DNA from: Trichoplax sp. H2
Lineage: Eukaryota; Placozoa; Uniplacotomia; Trichoplacea
Reading direction: 5' to 3'
Length of the DNA stretch: 64,000 nucleotides
Assembly (NCBI GenBank): GCA_003344405.1
Contig: NOWV01000083.1
Coordinates: 186,001 to 250,000 of the forward strand
The notes beneath the pieces were generated by a model. The model worked only from the letters and a program-made list of their open reading frames with translations. It did no database searches and had not been told where the DNA came from. This document shows positions 1-14,584 of the stretch, in pieces; position 1 is the stretch's first letter, and each line of letters opens with the position of its first letter. The position numbers were made by a program, and so were the translations under genes.

Positions 1-3000
1 ATCTAATATCAAATACTGTCATCTTAATAGCCAAGTTTTATATAACTACAATAGTCACAATCTACTAACCTGAAAGTTTCCCTCAGTATGATCCTCAACT
101 TTGATCAGAATGGCACCTATTCGTTTTTGAATGGCAGCTCGTCCTTTAATATATAAGGTGAAATTTATTGATAAAAGGAACACTACATGATTACACCAAA
201 TCTAACACCATACGTGCTTCAATACATTCGACCATTTATTAATATTACCAGTTACAGTTAGTCTGGTATGCAATCATTACAAACAATGTCTACCATTGTA
301 CCGTATACTTTTTACAGTTAACACATATACTTGTTAAATTCGGACAAGAAATCAGTATAATTGATACATCATACAAGATATAGAACGTCAACATATCAAT
401 AATGCAGCAAATCTCATATCTGATTAAGACTAAAACAAATCGTGATTATTCACAAACCAATAATATAGCATATGCAAAGAATATTCCGATGATGAATATG
501 TCATTAACTGATCATGCTTAACTCTACGCAGTATATATTTATCGACATACAGTTACGATACAATATATTACTACACGTCTTCATTATTTTACTACTTTAA
601 TGTCAACAACATTATGCAAACAATGATCAAAGTAAATAACAGAAATACCGTTTTTATACAATATCTTCGTTAATAAATCTATCCAACCTGTTATTAGCTC
701 ATCAGCTAAGCTAGCTAATTCTTGATAATTTACAAAGCAAAGCGGCAATTGATTGCTATCATCCAACGTTGACAGTTGATATTCTACTTCTTTATGCAAG
801 TATCGAAGGCAGGATAAAGCAGTAAGTACAGTCTCAATATTGGAATTCCATAGGCATGACAGTAGTGCAGTCTACAAAAAAATTACGTAAATAGAATCAA
901 TAATAGGCTTATCTATATCTAGATACTATATTCTAAATTGACACAGCAAACCTCCAACTTCTGTAGCGTAACTGTAAACATCGACGACTTAACAATCATT
1001 CTGTCATCCTAAAGATCATATTGAGAAATGATAAATTTACATAAGCTAAAGAAATTTAGCCTAAGATGAGGTTTGGTAATTCTATGGCAAAAAGCGTTAA
1101 ATTGTTTCGTATTTTGAAAGTTGTGAACAGACTAAAACAACCTTATATTTTCCCAATAAACGACCACGAAAAGTAAGAATTTCTCTTAACCACATAGCTA
1201 GCTGTAAAACATCACATTCCAGTACTCTCTCAACCAATTTTCCTGACAGTGTTAAAACAACTAACGAGCTGATAGAAATAAAATTGAGTTAGCACTGTAA
1301 TCGTAAAATCGTCGCCTGAATTTAAAGCAATCAAACGGGATTTTACTTGAAATTCCATAAAGTAGATGTCCAGTTTGCTGTATCTAAGTACAATACATTT
1401 TCCAACTGATGAAAGTGTCGCAAGGTCTATTAAAAAGTTTCGACAATTATTATTTAGCTAATTACAGATTAGATCTAGTAAAATAGAAAATACTTGGAAA
1501 GCAGATTGAGATAATTCCAACAAGTCAATCGAAGTAATTATCAAAAGTAGACCACGAATCAATTCTTGGAGTTCCTGATAGTAATCCTCACTTTTCTTAG
1601 AATTCTTCAGCGAGTACATATACGAACACAAATACCAATATTAAAGGTTGCAATCAGAGAAATCAACTATTCTAACCGTATACTTACATTTAATGCCAAT
1701 GCAGGATCATCGTCAAATAGTAATATTAGCGATAAAACTAAGTCTCTATCTCTGTTAGATTCTTCGATCTTTTGTTTCTTATCCTTATTCTTGCTAAAAG
1801 TCTGTAACGAATTTTAGCTATATTAATGCAACCTTACACTTTTAAATACAGGGATTTCAAATTTTTTACATGAAATTATTTCATACTTCTACAATATATT
1901 CAGTTATATCCCTCTGATAGTAAATAGTAGATATCTAGCTCAACTTCCAAAAAATTATATATTATATATTAGATGATAATAATTCACTATACCTGTTTAC
2001 GCCTTTCCGTTTGAAGCATTCTAGTCAACGCTTCCTAATTATTTTTAAATTATTAGAATACATCATATCGATGCCACATTATAGCACCCCTAAATTAACC
2101 CATTATTTGCATAAGTAACACAAAGTCTCTTACCCTAAATACTATTCTTAAATCTGAAGCAAGTACATAGAGAGAAGAAGCAGGAGGCCACCAAGCCATG
2201 GAATTCTAAATGATGTACGTATGAATTTAAAATGGCAAACAATTTTTACCGAATAAAATATATATTGAATCTTCCGTTCCGCCTTAAATTACTAAAGAAA
2301 AACAAATGCTGTACGTAATGTTATAACACTGTATTGGAAATATCAATCATACTTCCGTAACAATAGCCTTGAGACCCCTGACAATTGCCAAATGCAAGTT
2401 TGTAGGCGCTGTTGGCAGCAAACATTGCTCAATATATTGTATACTCAAGCTCTTTGTACGGAAACTAGCCAAAAAGACATCGCTAATAATTTGTATTTCC
2501 AGAGTACTTGCACTTCCAGTACTACTTCCAATAATTCGTCCAAAGGGTTTTTGTGGATTAAGAAACATTTGCTAGAGGAATAAAATTAATAATTATTTGT
2601 AATTGAGTGTGTCACTGTCAGCTATATCATGAAATCTAGTGCAAATTAAAATAAATGACAGAGAAAAACCTTTAGATCAGTGATAATCTTTGCAGCAGCA
2701 AGAATTATATTAGCTTTGACATCAGCATCTAAATAATTTACAATTTTACACAAATCAGCACAAGCAATAGCTGCCCCTTCCGCTAACTGTTTGTTTCCAG
2801 CCAAGGACTTCTGTAAGTTTGAGAAAAATGAGACCTATATAGTCAAATAATAAAAACTACTCAATTGGAAATGTGGGTATATTTGTACAAGAATAAAATG
2901 ATAATTTCATTCATTCCTTGAACAACATGAACTACAACACTTTCATGATTTGTATTTAAATCCACGTACGTATTTTCTACTAGCTTTCAATTTTGTATTT

Positions 3001-6000
3001 TCTATTACGGCGTCCTAAATCAATTTGAAGAAGAAGTAATATTAACGATTGAGATATAAAGATTCTCTACAATGTGAAATACATACTGAGCCTTTTCAAT
3101 TCGGAAAAGCTTACTGGTAGGTAGATTACTATAACAGTTTGCATCATACTGTATACTGTACATACAGGGGCAAGTGCCAAGAGTAAGGTCTGTAGCGGCC
3201 AAACAACTATTTTTTTCTTTATACTGTCAGCATATTCCTCCATTTTATCAAATAGAACTAAAGATACATCTACAAGATAGAGTAGATTTATTCGAAAAAA
3301 ATTCATTCTCTATATTTTGATAATCATAAATGTTATTGTACCTGCAAGTTCCGGATTTCTATCTCGGTACAACTGTGAAAATTCTTTCGGATTATTTCTC
3401 AGCCAATTCCAGACGCCCTAAATTAATTAAGTGATTTAGTATCCTCACTTGTAAAATAGTATGTTTCAGATGATACCAAAACGAGTAATGGTTTATAGCA
3501 CTTCAGCAGAGATGCATAGTTTACATGACCTTTACAAGCGAATATGAATTTACTTAGACATCTCATAAAACTACTAGTCCTTCATTACAAATAATTTTTT
3601 GATAGACCGTGCAGTAAACAACCAAATGACTTTCAGTACCTTACTAATGGAGTCCGATAACACTTGCTGTGGAGTTCTTTTCAATGACATAAAACAACGA
3701 GACTCTACAATAAACATATATTGCAGACCTAAAATTTATACTAACAAGCTACCTTGTATGATAAACAATAAAGCTATGGCAGTCGGTAAAAATCAAACCT
3801 TTAAAAAGTAAAATTATTCTAGTAATTGAAAGAGATAAATATTGTGTTAATTCGATTCCACAAGTGTCTGCATGATCGTCTGTTCCTCGTGATAGCCATT
3901 GGATACTAAAAAACGATCGATAAGACATTAATGCGAATTTAACTAAATTAAAGCATATGGAACGAAACACAACAATATCATACCTGGAAGAAACGTGTTT
4001 AAAAACCGTTGTCCAATATTTGTTGCTTATTTGTAAAATAATGCGACCTGCAGCCTCGCGGGAACTTGGCTTGGAATCTCGCGATCTCGCCGTAATCTAT
4101 GTAATTTTAAATAGTATTGGCAAATAAGTATGAAGGCTCAGATATCAATATCCACTTGAACTTTCGAACTAATAAGAGATTAAATTATTGACCAGTTACT
4201 TGTAAAACACTGCTTGATGTCTCAATAAACCTGTAACAACAAGTACCTGAGCAAGAGTTTGTAATAATGCTTCGATAAGTTCCCTGTCAAGAGTTGAATC
4301 TTGATTCTATTTTATGTCAGAAATTCATTTAAGAAATCCAGCAATTTATAGCACAACTGTATATACTAAGCCGATTATTATATTTATCATAGAGCATTTT
4401 TCATAACTTAGACTATCTTACTGTATCTAAAATAAATTTTATTTTAAGTTCGACAGTCTTCTCACCACTTTGAAGCATTCTTCCAATGTATTGAGAGTTA
4501 TCGATTTAGATTCATTAATATCTTCTAAGTCAATGTTACTGTTAGGATTCTCTTTCTTTAAATTAGTAACATTTAGAGAAAATTAACTATTTGTAAATTC
4601 TTATAAATTTTTATAAATATTCGGTTCATTTATGCTCAAAATACTCTATGATGCATCAGCTACTATACAATATTTATGTTTTTCGTAATCTGCAATCTAG
4701 TTATATTATAACTTAACAGGACTTGATTCCAACGCAGAATCGTAGCGTAATAGTATTATAATGATATTCTATAAGGCATCAGTAACCGATTTAAATACGT
4801 GTATAACACGTAAAATATGCGATTTTAGGATTTAATAGACTTACCACTATCTCGCTATTAAGCAATATATTCCGTAGGGTTGTTGTTAAACCTGATATTA
4901 CACGCTTTAGTTCATTACGGCTTACAGTCAGCAAGCATCGCCTATTTTGCTCAGCGCTTATTTTAGCTTGACTGTTCACCTTACCAACGTTGTAGGGCAA
5001 CTAAAAAATATCATAGCCATTAAATTAGTTCAGAAAGATAAATCAATACATTTTATATGAATGTGTATACGTTCACTGTATACGGATCCTATGCATTAGT
5101 GAAAAGTAGCAAATCGGAATTTGAATGTATAGTGACGTATTTTATACCATTTCTGAGTGAACTACCCATAAATTGAATCGTTGCATTCTTAAGATATAAT
5201 ATACCATGGATTATAGCTATCGCTTCGGAATAACACCCATTGCAATTGACCGACACACTAACATGTATGCATAGCAATTTTGCACTTAATAAAGACAGAA
5301 ATATATATCCTAAATTTGATCAAATCGGTCTTGTAATATATATTTATTATAAATACTACATACCAGAGACCTACAGTAATTAATAAACATATACGTATAT
5401 TACTTGAATAGCAAGTTCTTTATGATAATGCTGGTCAAAATGCTTCGCAGCTAGTGTTCGTGAATTAGATATTGCAATATTTGCTTTGAGATGTGTTTGT
5501 ATTGTAATCCTTTGTTGCATAATGTAACGGGGGAAAATGAGTCAATTTTAGGATCTAGACAACATCAAGACCGAGCAATACGCGTATTTGATTGATAGAG
5601 GTACTGTTTTGTCTCTATGGTTTCACCCAACTAATACGACTTACATAAATAAAAATTATTACAGTTATACAATCCCGTGGGATAGATATATATTATCATA
5701 CAAAGGATATTCACCTGTGCCGCATGCTCAAATGACTGATGTACGTACTCTACTGGACATTGGTAGTCCGCTGAATGTTAATACACATACGCAATGATTC
5801 CTGTAGCGCGTAGTCATGCAATCGTTAAGCGTAATAGACGAGTACAGTACATTGATGACTGTACTGTGCTGTACTTTGTCATCGACAACGAGATGCACAA
5901 TGAACTAAATGAGAATGATAAAACACCTAAGAATCAATATTACATATTACTCATTATCGTAAATATCTACTATACACTATACAGTACTGTACGCTATACG

Positions 6001-8282
6001 CGTATTTCTTCAATCGACATAGTGTCAGGAAAGCACATTATTAAATAAAGTCTAAACGTGTAACACTAAATAATAGCTCTTAAATAAATTGATTATAAAA
6101 GTTAACTATCTTATAGGGTCTTTAGTTAAGCCCAATGAAATAATAACGTACGTAGAAATAATGTACTGCACTATTATTGATGAGTAAGGGTAATTCATTT
6201 ATTGTTACTTAACAATAGTATGGATATAAAAATATACTCGTATTACCGACACAGATTTAAGCATTTCTGCTACTCTATTCGGAAACAGATTAAAAAAAAA
6301 TAATTAAATAAAGAATATTTTTGGTTGATTTAGTAACATGACAATGATGATAGAATAGTTTTATGCCTTTATAGTTAAAGGTACAAACGCACATTAGAAT
6401 ATGGATGAGTCAACGTGCCAGTAGTTACAATAGATAAATTATGATGACAAAAACTTGCTTCTAAAACTGATTGTCTGATCTGATTTGGCAACGTTAAACG
6501 GCACTTGAATAGCGTCACCGTACAGAATATTACTTACCTATGCACTTATACATAGTATTTCAATCGTACTTTATAATGAGTTCACCAGCACCCCAATGTC
6601 AAAATGTAGAAGTGCAAAGTGAATGAAAACTTAAAATTTCTAGTAATTGAAATTAATCTTGTAACCGTAATATTAAACAGATCCTGCACACTAAGTTGAG
6701 CATTGTCAGTGAAAGTACATTGAACATGAATTCGAGTTTTTCCTTAAAATTTTTATTGTTAATATTAGTCGATTTGTGTGCAACCGTAAACTAGGCATAA
6801 CTGCTCACAATAAAACCTATTTATCAACACTGCGGTATCTAGAGGCCAATCTACTGCAGCAAGTTGACGACACTATTACAAGACCATGCGTCAATGGTGT
6901 ATCACTTACGAAAGCATAAAATTGAGTAGTTTTGCTCTTTGAACAAAGTAGAAGAAAGTACGCGCATTACAAAAACGTAATACAGTATAGCGAAAATTCT
7001 CTCGACACTCCAAAGACATCATCTGATTTATTATAATATTACATATTGTGAGAGTTTTAGCATCGTAAAGTAGTAGTAGTACAGGCTATAAGGGGTACTA
7101 ATAAATTTTTTTTTCTTAAAAGTTAAGTTTGTACATTCACTTGCGGCATAAGGTACTGCAACACACTCACTCATTTACCTCATAACTATAACATCGTACA
7201 CAGTAACTAAAAAATGAGGATTGACACTCACATCCCTTATGTACACATTTGTAAACGAATTTAATTTTTATAACAGAAACGGCATGCAGAGCACGATGTT
7301 ATTCTATCAAACACTGTACTGTACGGTAGACAATAATACCGTAATTACAACATAATAATAGCCAGCAAGTTCGTAATCCTGCAACTCTACTTTGTCAGTG
7401 GATATTCGATATCTTTTTAGATGAAGTAAATTCAGCCAATCACACATTCACTCTGTAAGCAATTCAAAGCTTCACAGTTTGTGAGGTAATAATTATATTA
7501 TTGTTGTTGTACGATGCATAGTAACATGTACACCGAAATATACAAGCACAAAGTGAATCTAGAGTTCCATACGGTATCAAAGTTTAAATTAATTAAATGT
7601 AAGTTTATCACCTCTAAAACTAACAGGGAAGACCACTTTACCTCGGATGAGGGAAAAACAAACTAATTATCTTGCAGTAATAGTAAATTAACTGTGATAA
7701 TGTAAATTATCCAATCTTAATCTGTTAATTAATCTGTTATTTCTGCAAAACCCAACCATAGGTAGCTTAAGTTAGTTAAAATCCTGAATGTCTGATTATA
7801 ATAAAATAATAATTAATGCTTAATATCGGTCATACATGAACAAGAACGGTTAGTGTACAGTAGTAGTGTACCTTTTGGGGATTGTTTTGATAAGCTAGAT
7901 TTAAGGATTAGGCAAAATTGTAGGAATAGATAAACATAGGATACTGTTTCGAATATTCGTAATGATATACAGTATATGTTATATATATATATATATCTAT
8001 AATATATACGTATATAACAAAACTTTCTTAGTCAGCAGAATTGAACTGATTAAATCATCCAGTAACTGTAACTGTATTGAATAGCATTTCATTTAACTAT
8101 GCCATACAGTGCAAAATATGACTTTCTACACCGTAATTCATCAATTATTACTGATAAAATATGATAGTATCATTAATCAATAAAAATATTCCGAAATAAA
8201 TGCACAATCCAGTCTTTACCTGTTTATCAAATCGGTCGATTATTGCCTGAACCCATTCGTTACACTGAGGTATGATCGCCAT
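1..8282 (-). CDS. NF1: Neurofibromin, N-terminal part (exons 1-21; continues beyond the left edge)
   Basis: Neurofibromin is a large Ras GTPase-activating protein; only the region before its GAP domain is in the window. Exons, in transcript order: 8220-8282, 4845-5000, 4466-4555, 4247-4306, 3984-4096, 3799-3905, 3640-3704, 3342-3417, 3166-3269, 2970-3014, 2670-2834, 2353-2571, 2134-2205, 1993-2034, 1688-1801, 1494-1604, 1347-1426, 1142-1268, 952-1008, 688-871, 70-143. All phases close, giving 708 codons. Recognisable family motifs are EWVQAIIDRFDKQ at the start, VISGLTTTLRN (exon 2), VVWPLQTLLLALAP (exon 9), FLNPQKPFGR (exon 12), WLREIL (exon 18) and GRAAIQKRIGAIL (exon 21). The start ATG and the 21-codon first exon match the human gene layout, including the phase-0 intron after the DKQ codons. 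Donors of exons 6 (GTTTGA), 11 (GTTTTT), 18 (GTTGTT), 19 (GTTTGC) and 20 (GTTGGA) are weak, but the flanking protein alignment supports them. Confidence 0.93.
5001..8219. other. NF1 intron 1, no gene seen
   Basis: This 3.2-kb intron is the longest in the visible part of NF1. It contains several short open frames on both strands (for example 5404-5520 minus and 5588-6048 plus), but none has family similarity or codon conservation I recognise. A TA dinucleotide run lies near 7980-8000. I see no exon in it. Confidence 0.6.
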
Positions 8283-8760
8283 GGATGTCCGATGACATGA
8301 AATGGTAATCTCTCTCTTATGTTAGGCAGATATCGTAGTACGTACAGTAGTAGATATATCCTCTACTTTATAGTTTCATCCACTTAATCATAAGAGTTGA
8401 TGGCTTCTAGAACGCCGGATATAAGGCGATTTCAGTCTAATTTACTCGTGTACGTAAAGTATCTGCCCTCTAAACCATTCACTAAATTATTACTCAGTAA
8501 AGCAAGGTATCGTACAGTACTACGTAGAATGATTGGTTAGTTAATTAAGTTACCGTAAGACCAAAGCATCTTTTACAATGTATTTGAAGGGTACAGCAAT
8601 TGTCCAAAATTACTCATTACTTTCTTATATTAATACTGTCAAACTGTTATTCCACCATTCACCAGTAACGGCAGCAAGTCACACAACATACAACACAATA
8701 TCCTGATTATAATTACCATTAATGATTTGCAAGCTGCTTATTTCGACACGGTTTTGTTTT

Positions 8761-10316
8761 TACTGTATCAATTATACAATATACAGTACTGTCTGTGCTA
8801 ATACGGTACAGTACTTACTATAATTATTACAGTACGATACCGCGGACTAACAACCATTCGAAAGACGTCATACTCAGTTGATATACAGTAGGTATTGTAC
8901 TGAACAGTACACTACTGTACACTGTACAGTATAATAAAAAAAGAAAGAAAAAACTTTTATCTTTTTACCAGATCAAAGACTACTGTACAGTACAGCATGC
9001 TCCTTGCACGATCTCTACAGTACTGTACTGTACATCATAATACAATACAGTAGTACTATACTGTACACACAGTACAGTATAGCGCACAGTACTGTACTGT
9101 ACATTGGGATCCGATTTCTTCAATGCGTTTGAATAGTAAAAACTAAAAACTATAGGTAAAACGCTTAAAAACGATTAATCGTTATGAACCTTCCTATACA
9201 GATAGATCTCTTATTATATATTAAAATCATACATTTGCGATCATTTTTGTACAAATTGATGCAGAAATTGTAATATCGAATCCATCGGATCACGTCGTGC
9301 ATACAGTACAGTATTACGACACAGTGCAATAACCAAATCCATACTGTACTGTACTGTACTGTACACTGTACAGCATTCAGTGTCGTCAATCTTTCTTTTC
9401 AGCTTAAACAGTAATTCTCCAGAATTTACTGAAAAATTTTTTAAATTGGACATTTTACTGGACAGTGGCCCGGCAGGGCATTATCTTTTTCTGATTTATT
9501 AACAGATTATTTCTATTATTGAGGAATTTTTACTTCTGTACTAACTCAAATCGTTTAACATTAAACCGGAACCTGATCCAGTGATGCATTACATACGGTA
9601 CTGTAGTAATTGTAATAGTGTGTACTATACTGTACACTTGAAATATCTTTTACCGTGCGACTGTACTCTACTGTACCGTCTGTACGGTAAGAGTATGATT
9701 GCAGCTGGTTCGTCTGTGGTTACGAATTTACTGTACGTAATTGCTAGCGAATCTGACATGGAGGAATACGAATTCTTCCACCCCACTATCTTTAAACCGC
9801 AAGGAACAGTTTTTAGCGGAAAAATACAGATAATTATTCACATATCTCTTGATTTTAAGAGTTGGGGGCATATTACTGACCACACGCCCAGAAATCTATA
9901 AATAGCCATACACGCTACAGTATACAGTGTACAGTTCGTCGTACAAAATTTTAAAATACTGTAATCTTCGTACTGTACTGTACTGTACTGTACTGTAGTG
10001 CTCAATAGAGACCCTACAGTACTGTACAGTACAGTGCTGTACTTTATACTGTACTGTACAGTACTGTACAGTATTCACTATTCAGTACCGTTCCGTAGTA
10101 CTGTACAGTACTGTACTGTACTGTACTGTAAAAGAAATCTCGATACAGCACAGTACTGTACATTAAAGCGTATAGCAGAGTTCTGACTAGTGAGCATTAG
10201 TGTTAGGATTGCTTTCATTTTGTCTGCATGTCTACAGTACTGTACAGTACTGTACATCCCTCTGTAATACTGTACTGTACTGTATAGTACTATACAGTCT
10301 ATACTATACAGTGTAC
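8761..10316. repeat. CTGTA/TACAG pentamer repeat block, palindrome-rich (NF1 5' flank)
   Basis: Runs of the pentamer CTGTA and its reverse complement TACAG recur here, often meeting to form palindromes such as GTACTGTACAGTAC. The densest stretches are about 8885-9100, 9345-9372, 9970-9998, 10015-10072 and 10096-10130. They are interrupted by ordinary AT-rich DNA. Open frames in this block translate to low-complexity strings of Tyr, Thr, Val, Leu, Ser and Cys and are not genes. The block starts about 480 bases upstream of the NF1 start codon. Confidence 0.85.
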
Positions 10317-12974
10317 AAATGTGTTTTGCTGGTGTAACAAATGCAACCAATCAACGATCGATATTTCCAGAGTGGGGGTGGCAACGTAAAGAATGTGTGA
10401 AAAATTTCTTTAATTTTTATAGTAATATAAAAGTTATGTTATTATCGGTTGCAGCTCACATAACTTCGGTTCTGAAAACGTTCCAAGATTTGACATAACG
10501 GCTAAAAAAGTGCTCCAAACGTTCGTGTGTCCACCTGAATGTACGTACTTATCACTTGTCTCTTCTATTTTCCTAGATGAATTCAAAATTTCGTATACGT
10601 ACTGTAAGTACAGTGTTATTAACCTTAACCTGGTCTTCTAAAACTAGATCCTGCTATCATATCAGAATAACTCTTACAGCCTCGATTTGCTAGAACTTGC
10701 AGATTGAACCCTTTGGTTAGCAAGACCTACGAATACAGTACGCAATTATTGTAAATAACACGTAACTGATGATAATTGTTAGTCGCCATAGTTGCAGCGA
10801 CTTCACCTTTCGGATCAACTCGATCCCACATTTCTTACCGTAACACCAAAAGTACAGTATTCGTAATCATTATTTACACCAATTTTCAACCATGTTATGG
10901 TAGCTTTTAGTATACTAAAGTAATGCTGTAGCACAACTTTATTAGGATCGTATATAATAGCTATTCTGCCGTTTTCTACTTCTACTTACCTTAAAATTTT
11001 GAAATTATGAAACTTAGATCAATTCTATCCAAAGTTAACAGGATCCACAATGGGTCGAAAACTACTTAAATCTGGTAGGTTGAAAGTCTCCTAATGACGA
11101 TGTATCTTATTATAATTATAATTGTAATCAATAATCCGCTGTAACAATTACTAATCATAAGTATCGATCATTGCGCTAATACTTCTGTAATTCTATGGCT
11201 TATTCAATTAAATTATTTCGAAGCATCTACGTAGATCTTTCGATGTATAAATCTAGGATATTTTTAATATTTTTATTACTTGTGTTACATTGCAATTTGC
11301 ACGGTATATGAACTGTTAACAGCACACATCTCAGTATCGCTAAGAACTGTAGCTCGCTCGGGCTTGATGCCTTCGTATCAAATCATTATACTGTATCAAA
11401 AAGTGGTTAAAAGTTTATAGTAGTACCATGGTAGTTTGTCTGCGAAGCGACTGGAAGTTAAGCCACCGATCGATTAATTTGTATTATAAAACGCGTGTTG
11501 AAGTGTACAATGTCAATGTACAGACCGCTTAAATCTATTATGTTAGGATAATTTTGTCCGTGTGTGTGTATACTTTTCAGTACATAATAACGCGAGTAGT
11601 AACTACTTAAAAGGTCTTCTTTTAAACGAAGACTGTAATGTAGTACGCTTGCATAGTACTAGGAAGTTACAGTCATCTGAAGTGATCCCAAATTTAAGAT
11701 GCTAAAGAAATACGAAATTCTTGACGCAGTAACTTTAATGCTGGTAGTTACTAACAGTAGTTAAGTAATTGATTAATATTCTACTATATTGCAGTTCTGG
11801 ATATCTATAAATCAAAACGTAAATAGTGGCTACGCAGATCTTGTATTCTCTAAAAGTGTACCGATGGTTATTGTACTGCAATTTTGCTTATGTAACTTAG
11901 AAATTTTTATAAGTATCTGCAGTAACAATTATAATTGCTCATACTCATTTAGAAAATAAAAAACTGCCTTTAAAAGCCAACGGAGAAGCCCTTAAAAGGT
12001 ACAATATTTGTTCGTGACGCATACGGAAGTAGATTTTCAGTAACGAGTATGCATCAGTTCTGCACTTTAGACGTGTTGTATACAGCAGCTGATTCCCTAC
12101 ATTCACCACTGTAAAGGTACCGAGATATTTTATACGCATCTCTGCAGATTTACTGTTGACACTAAACTAGCTTTAAATAGTTTCTTGAATAACGTTGTGC
12201 TATCTCTTCAATGGAAATTTTTATTCTACAATATACTGATAGATAGAATAAGATCATTGAGAACATTCTCTGTATTAATTAGTAATCCACTGCTATATAT
12301 TGTCAATACCACTCAAGCAAGGCGCGTACGTAAATTCTCCCTTTAGAATAATGGTAAAAAACATTAGATTTCAAGAAATTGTTACCTCTATTCGACAGTG
12401 CCATAATATCTGCGATTTAGAGTACTGTACCTATCATAACTAACTAACATGATCTTGCAATGCTATATCACTCTGAAAATAATTAATCACATCAAGTCAA
12501 ATATTATTGTATTATTAATTCGGTTATGCGAGTATACGAGCGATCGACGTGGATATTAAATCATACGCTGCATAAATGACAAGAATCTTCTAATCTGTTT
12601 ATGCTTCTACTGTACTATTGTGTTCTCACGCTGTCATCGATTTATCTTTCATACTTGCAATATGTACGTGTCTTATCGTTTTAATAAATCCTCTCTTTGC
12701 CATAGTACTCTTTAATAGATTACAGTACACTAGGTTCTCGTATCTTATGGCAGGTATACTAATAAAATTTACGTAAACAAATATAAAAGAATGCTACCGA
12801 CACGAGCAGGACTAAATAAACTATAAACCTACAGTACTTGAAGAACAGATTTTAAAAGCTTACTGTACTTTCATTAAGCTATGTAGGAAACCTTTCGCAC
12901 TTGCAATCTTTAAATCATAACGTACTGCTTCTTTCAAAATGAATTTAAAGACACTATTATTGTCAATTTTGCAG
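10317..12974. other. Intergenic or 5' region of KMT5A, no exon identified
   Basis: I could not recognise a coding exon in this 2.6-kb stretch. The 5' end of KMT5A must lie somewhere upstream of 12975. The missing exon should end with two bases of a split codon before a GT, but no convincing ATG-bearing candidate was found. Confidence 0.5.
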
Positions 12975-13807
12975 AAGTCACCCATCAGTTCCACCACTAC
13001 AAACAAAAATCACAGATTTATTTCCTGTACGACGTAGTACAAGAAAATGCAAATCGGATTTAAAGAACGCAGAAGAAGCTTTCATGATACAATACATTCT
13101 CACTAATAAAGAAGATGGAATACAGGTACATTAAATTGATTACATACTTAAAGCAATTTAAAAGTAGCGATTTCATCGATGAAGGCGTCATCTAGTCGCA
13201 CGATGCGACAAATTTTCTATTTAAATTATTTCAAATTTAGTAATAATAGATCAAATCACGTCTACAATATATAGATGATTTATACTGAAGGCAAAGGTAG
13301 GGGTATTGTAACGACAAAACCCTTCAAGAAAGGTGATTTCCTATGTGAGTATGCAGGAGAATTAATCTCTCGAAAAGAAGCTTTACAACGCGAAGTTAGC
13401 TATGGTAAAGATCCAAACATTGGAAATTATATGTACTTTTTCTCATATAAAGGTTCTGATTTTTGGTAAGAAACGAAAGCTACCTAACTAATTAATAAAT
13501 ATGCTATTTCTGAGATAATACTATTTTGTGTAAGTTTACAATAGAAACATTCGAAAACGTACGTATATTAATCATTATGGTAAATTTCTCTAGTGTCGAC
13601 GCAACGAAAGAAACTGATCGACTAGGGCGCCTTGTTAACCACAGCAGGAAGAACTATAATTCTATCAGCAGGCTCATACCTATAAACGGTAACCCTCACC
13701 TTGTATTGATAGCGTATAGGGATATTGGAATAGGTGAAGAATTATTATATGATTATGGTGATCATAGCAAAAAATCTATTGAAGCTCATCCATGGTTGGA
13801 ATTATAA
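12975..13807 (+). CDS. KMT5A: Histone H4-K20 monomethyltransferase KMT5A/SET8 (5' end missing)
   Basis: SET-domain enzyme that monomethylates histone H4 lysine 20 in chromatin. Three exons were found: 12975-13125, 13275-13465 and 13594-13807. They give 184 residues after a split first codon, ending at TAA. The first exon carries QTKITDLFPVRR (from 13000), which matches the PIP-box degron of vertebrate SET8. The SET domain follows: GKGRGI near its start, CVDATKETDRLGRLVNHS at the start of exon 3, then EELLYDYGD and the C-terminal SIEAHPWLE. Introns join a phase-0 site before MIYTEG and a split TG|T cysteine codon. The N-terminal exon or exons were not found, so the start is not defined. The NHS motif and the YDYG tyrosines are intact, so the enzyme is probably active. 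Confidence 0.93.
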
Positions 13808-14584
13808 ATTTAGAATTGTATTTGTATAGAATATTCAGAGTATCTTCTTTTATCTTACAGTGCAACGAACACTGAAAATCCTCTGTAAATTTTCTTATAT
13901 ACTATAATTATACTAAGTTATTAATTCTAAATAGCGCTCAAATAGTCCGTCTATCCGTAATAATTTTACTTAAAATGTAACGGTATATATATATGTCATA
14001 TACAAACTATAGATTGTGACACGAAACTCTAATGAGAATCGTTACAAGTTATAAGCTGTATTATTTCATGAGTAAAGTGTTTTAATATTATTCTGTACAG
14101 TAAGTAGCAATCGCATATGTAAATTGTACAGTATGCTTTAGAATTTGTTTGATATACAGTACTATACTTCTTTCTGAATATGCTATGCACTCTGTGCAGC
14201 ATATGGCACAAGGAATAAATAACTCCTTGTATTGCTATAGTCTACAATTATGTTACTGTACATTTCTTTTTAATATTCTACTATTATACAGTTTATATAA
14301 TTTTTCTGCATATGTGTTAATATGCTATTTAAAGCGACTGTTCATAAATTCTTGAACATTAAATTTTGACGCAATAAATTAAAATTTTTTTAATGCACAC
14401 CACTATTTTCATTAGATCTTATTTATCGCATGAGGTATAGTATGATGTAAAGTAAAAAAAGGACATAAAACTATAGATATTTCTCTCTCTCATCTACGGA
14501 TAAAATCTTAGAACTCACTAGATATTGCAAAAGTAAAAAAAATTAGTAAAAATTTTTCCCAATAATTTAAGTTCACAGACTCAC
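13808..14584. other. KMT5A 3' flank, no gene seen
   Basis: AT-rich flank holding the KMT5A 3' end and a few isolated TACAGTA words (about 14094-14165). No coding exon is recognised on either strand. Confidence 0.55.

Noticed and set aside
5089-5277. 62-residue minus-strand frame considered as an NF1 exon
   Set aside because: It has no NF1 similarity and is not needed, since exon 1 at 8220-8282 joins 4845-5000 directly.
5404-5520. Minus-strand frame starting MQQRITIQTHLK with a GTAATA donor, first thought to be the start of NF1
   Set aside because: The true NF1 start (MAIIPQCNEWVQ) was found at 8282 and joins exon 2 in phase; this frame is intronic.
9581-9901. 106-residue open frame inside the pentamer block on the plus strand
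   Set aside because: Much of it is translation of CTGTA/TACAG repeats; no family similarity and no splice support.
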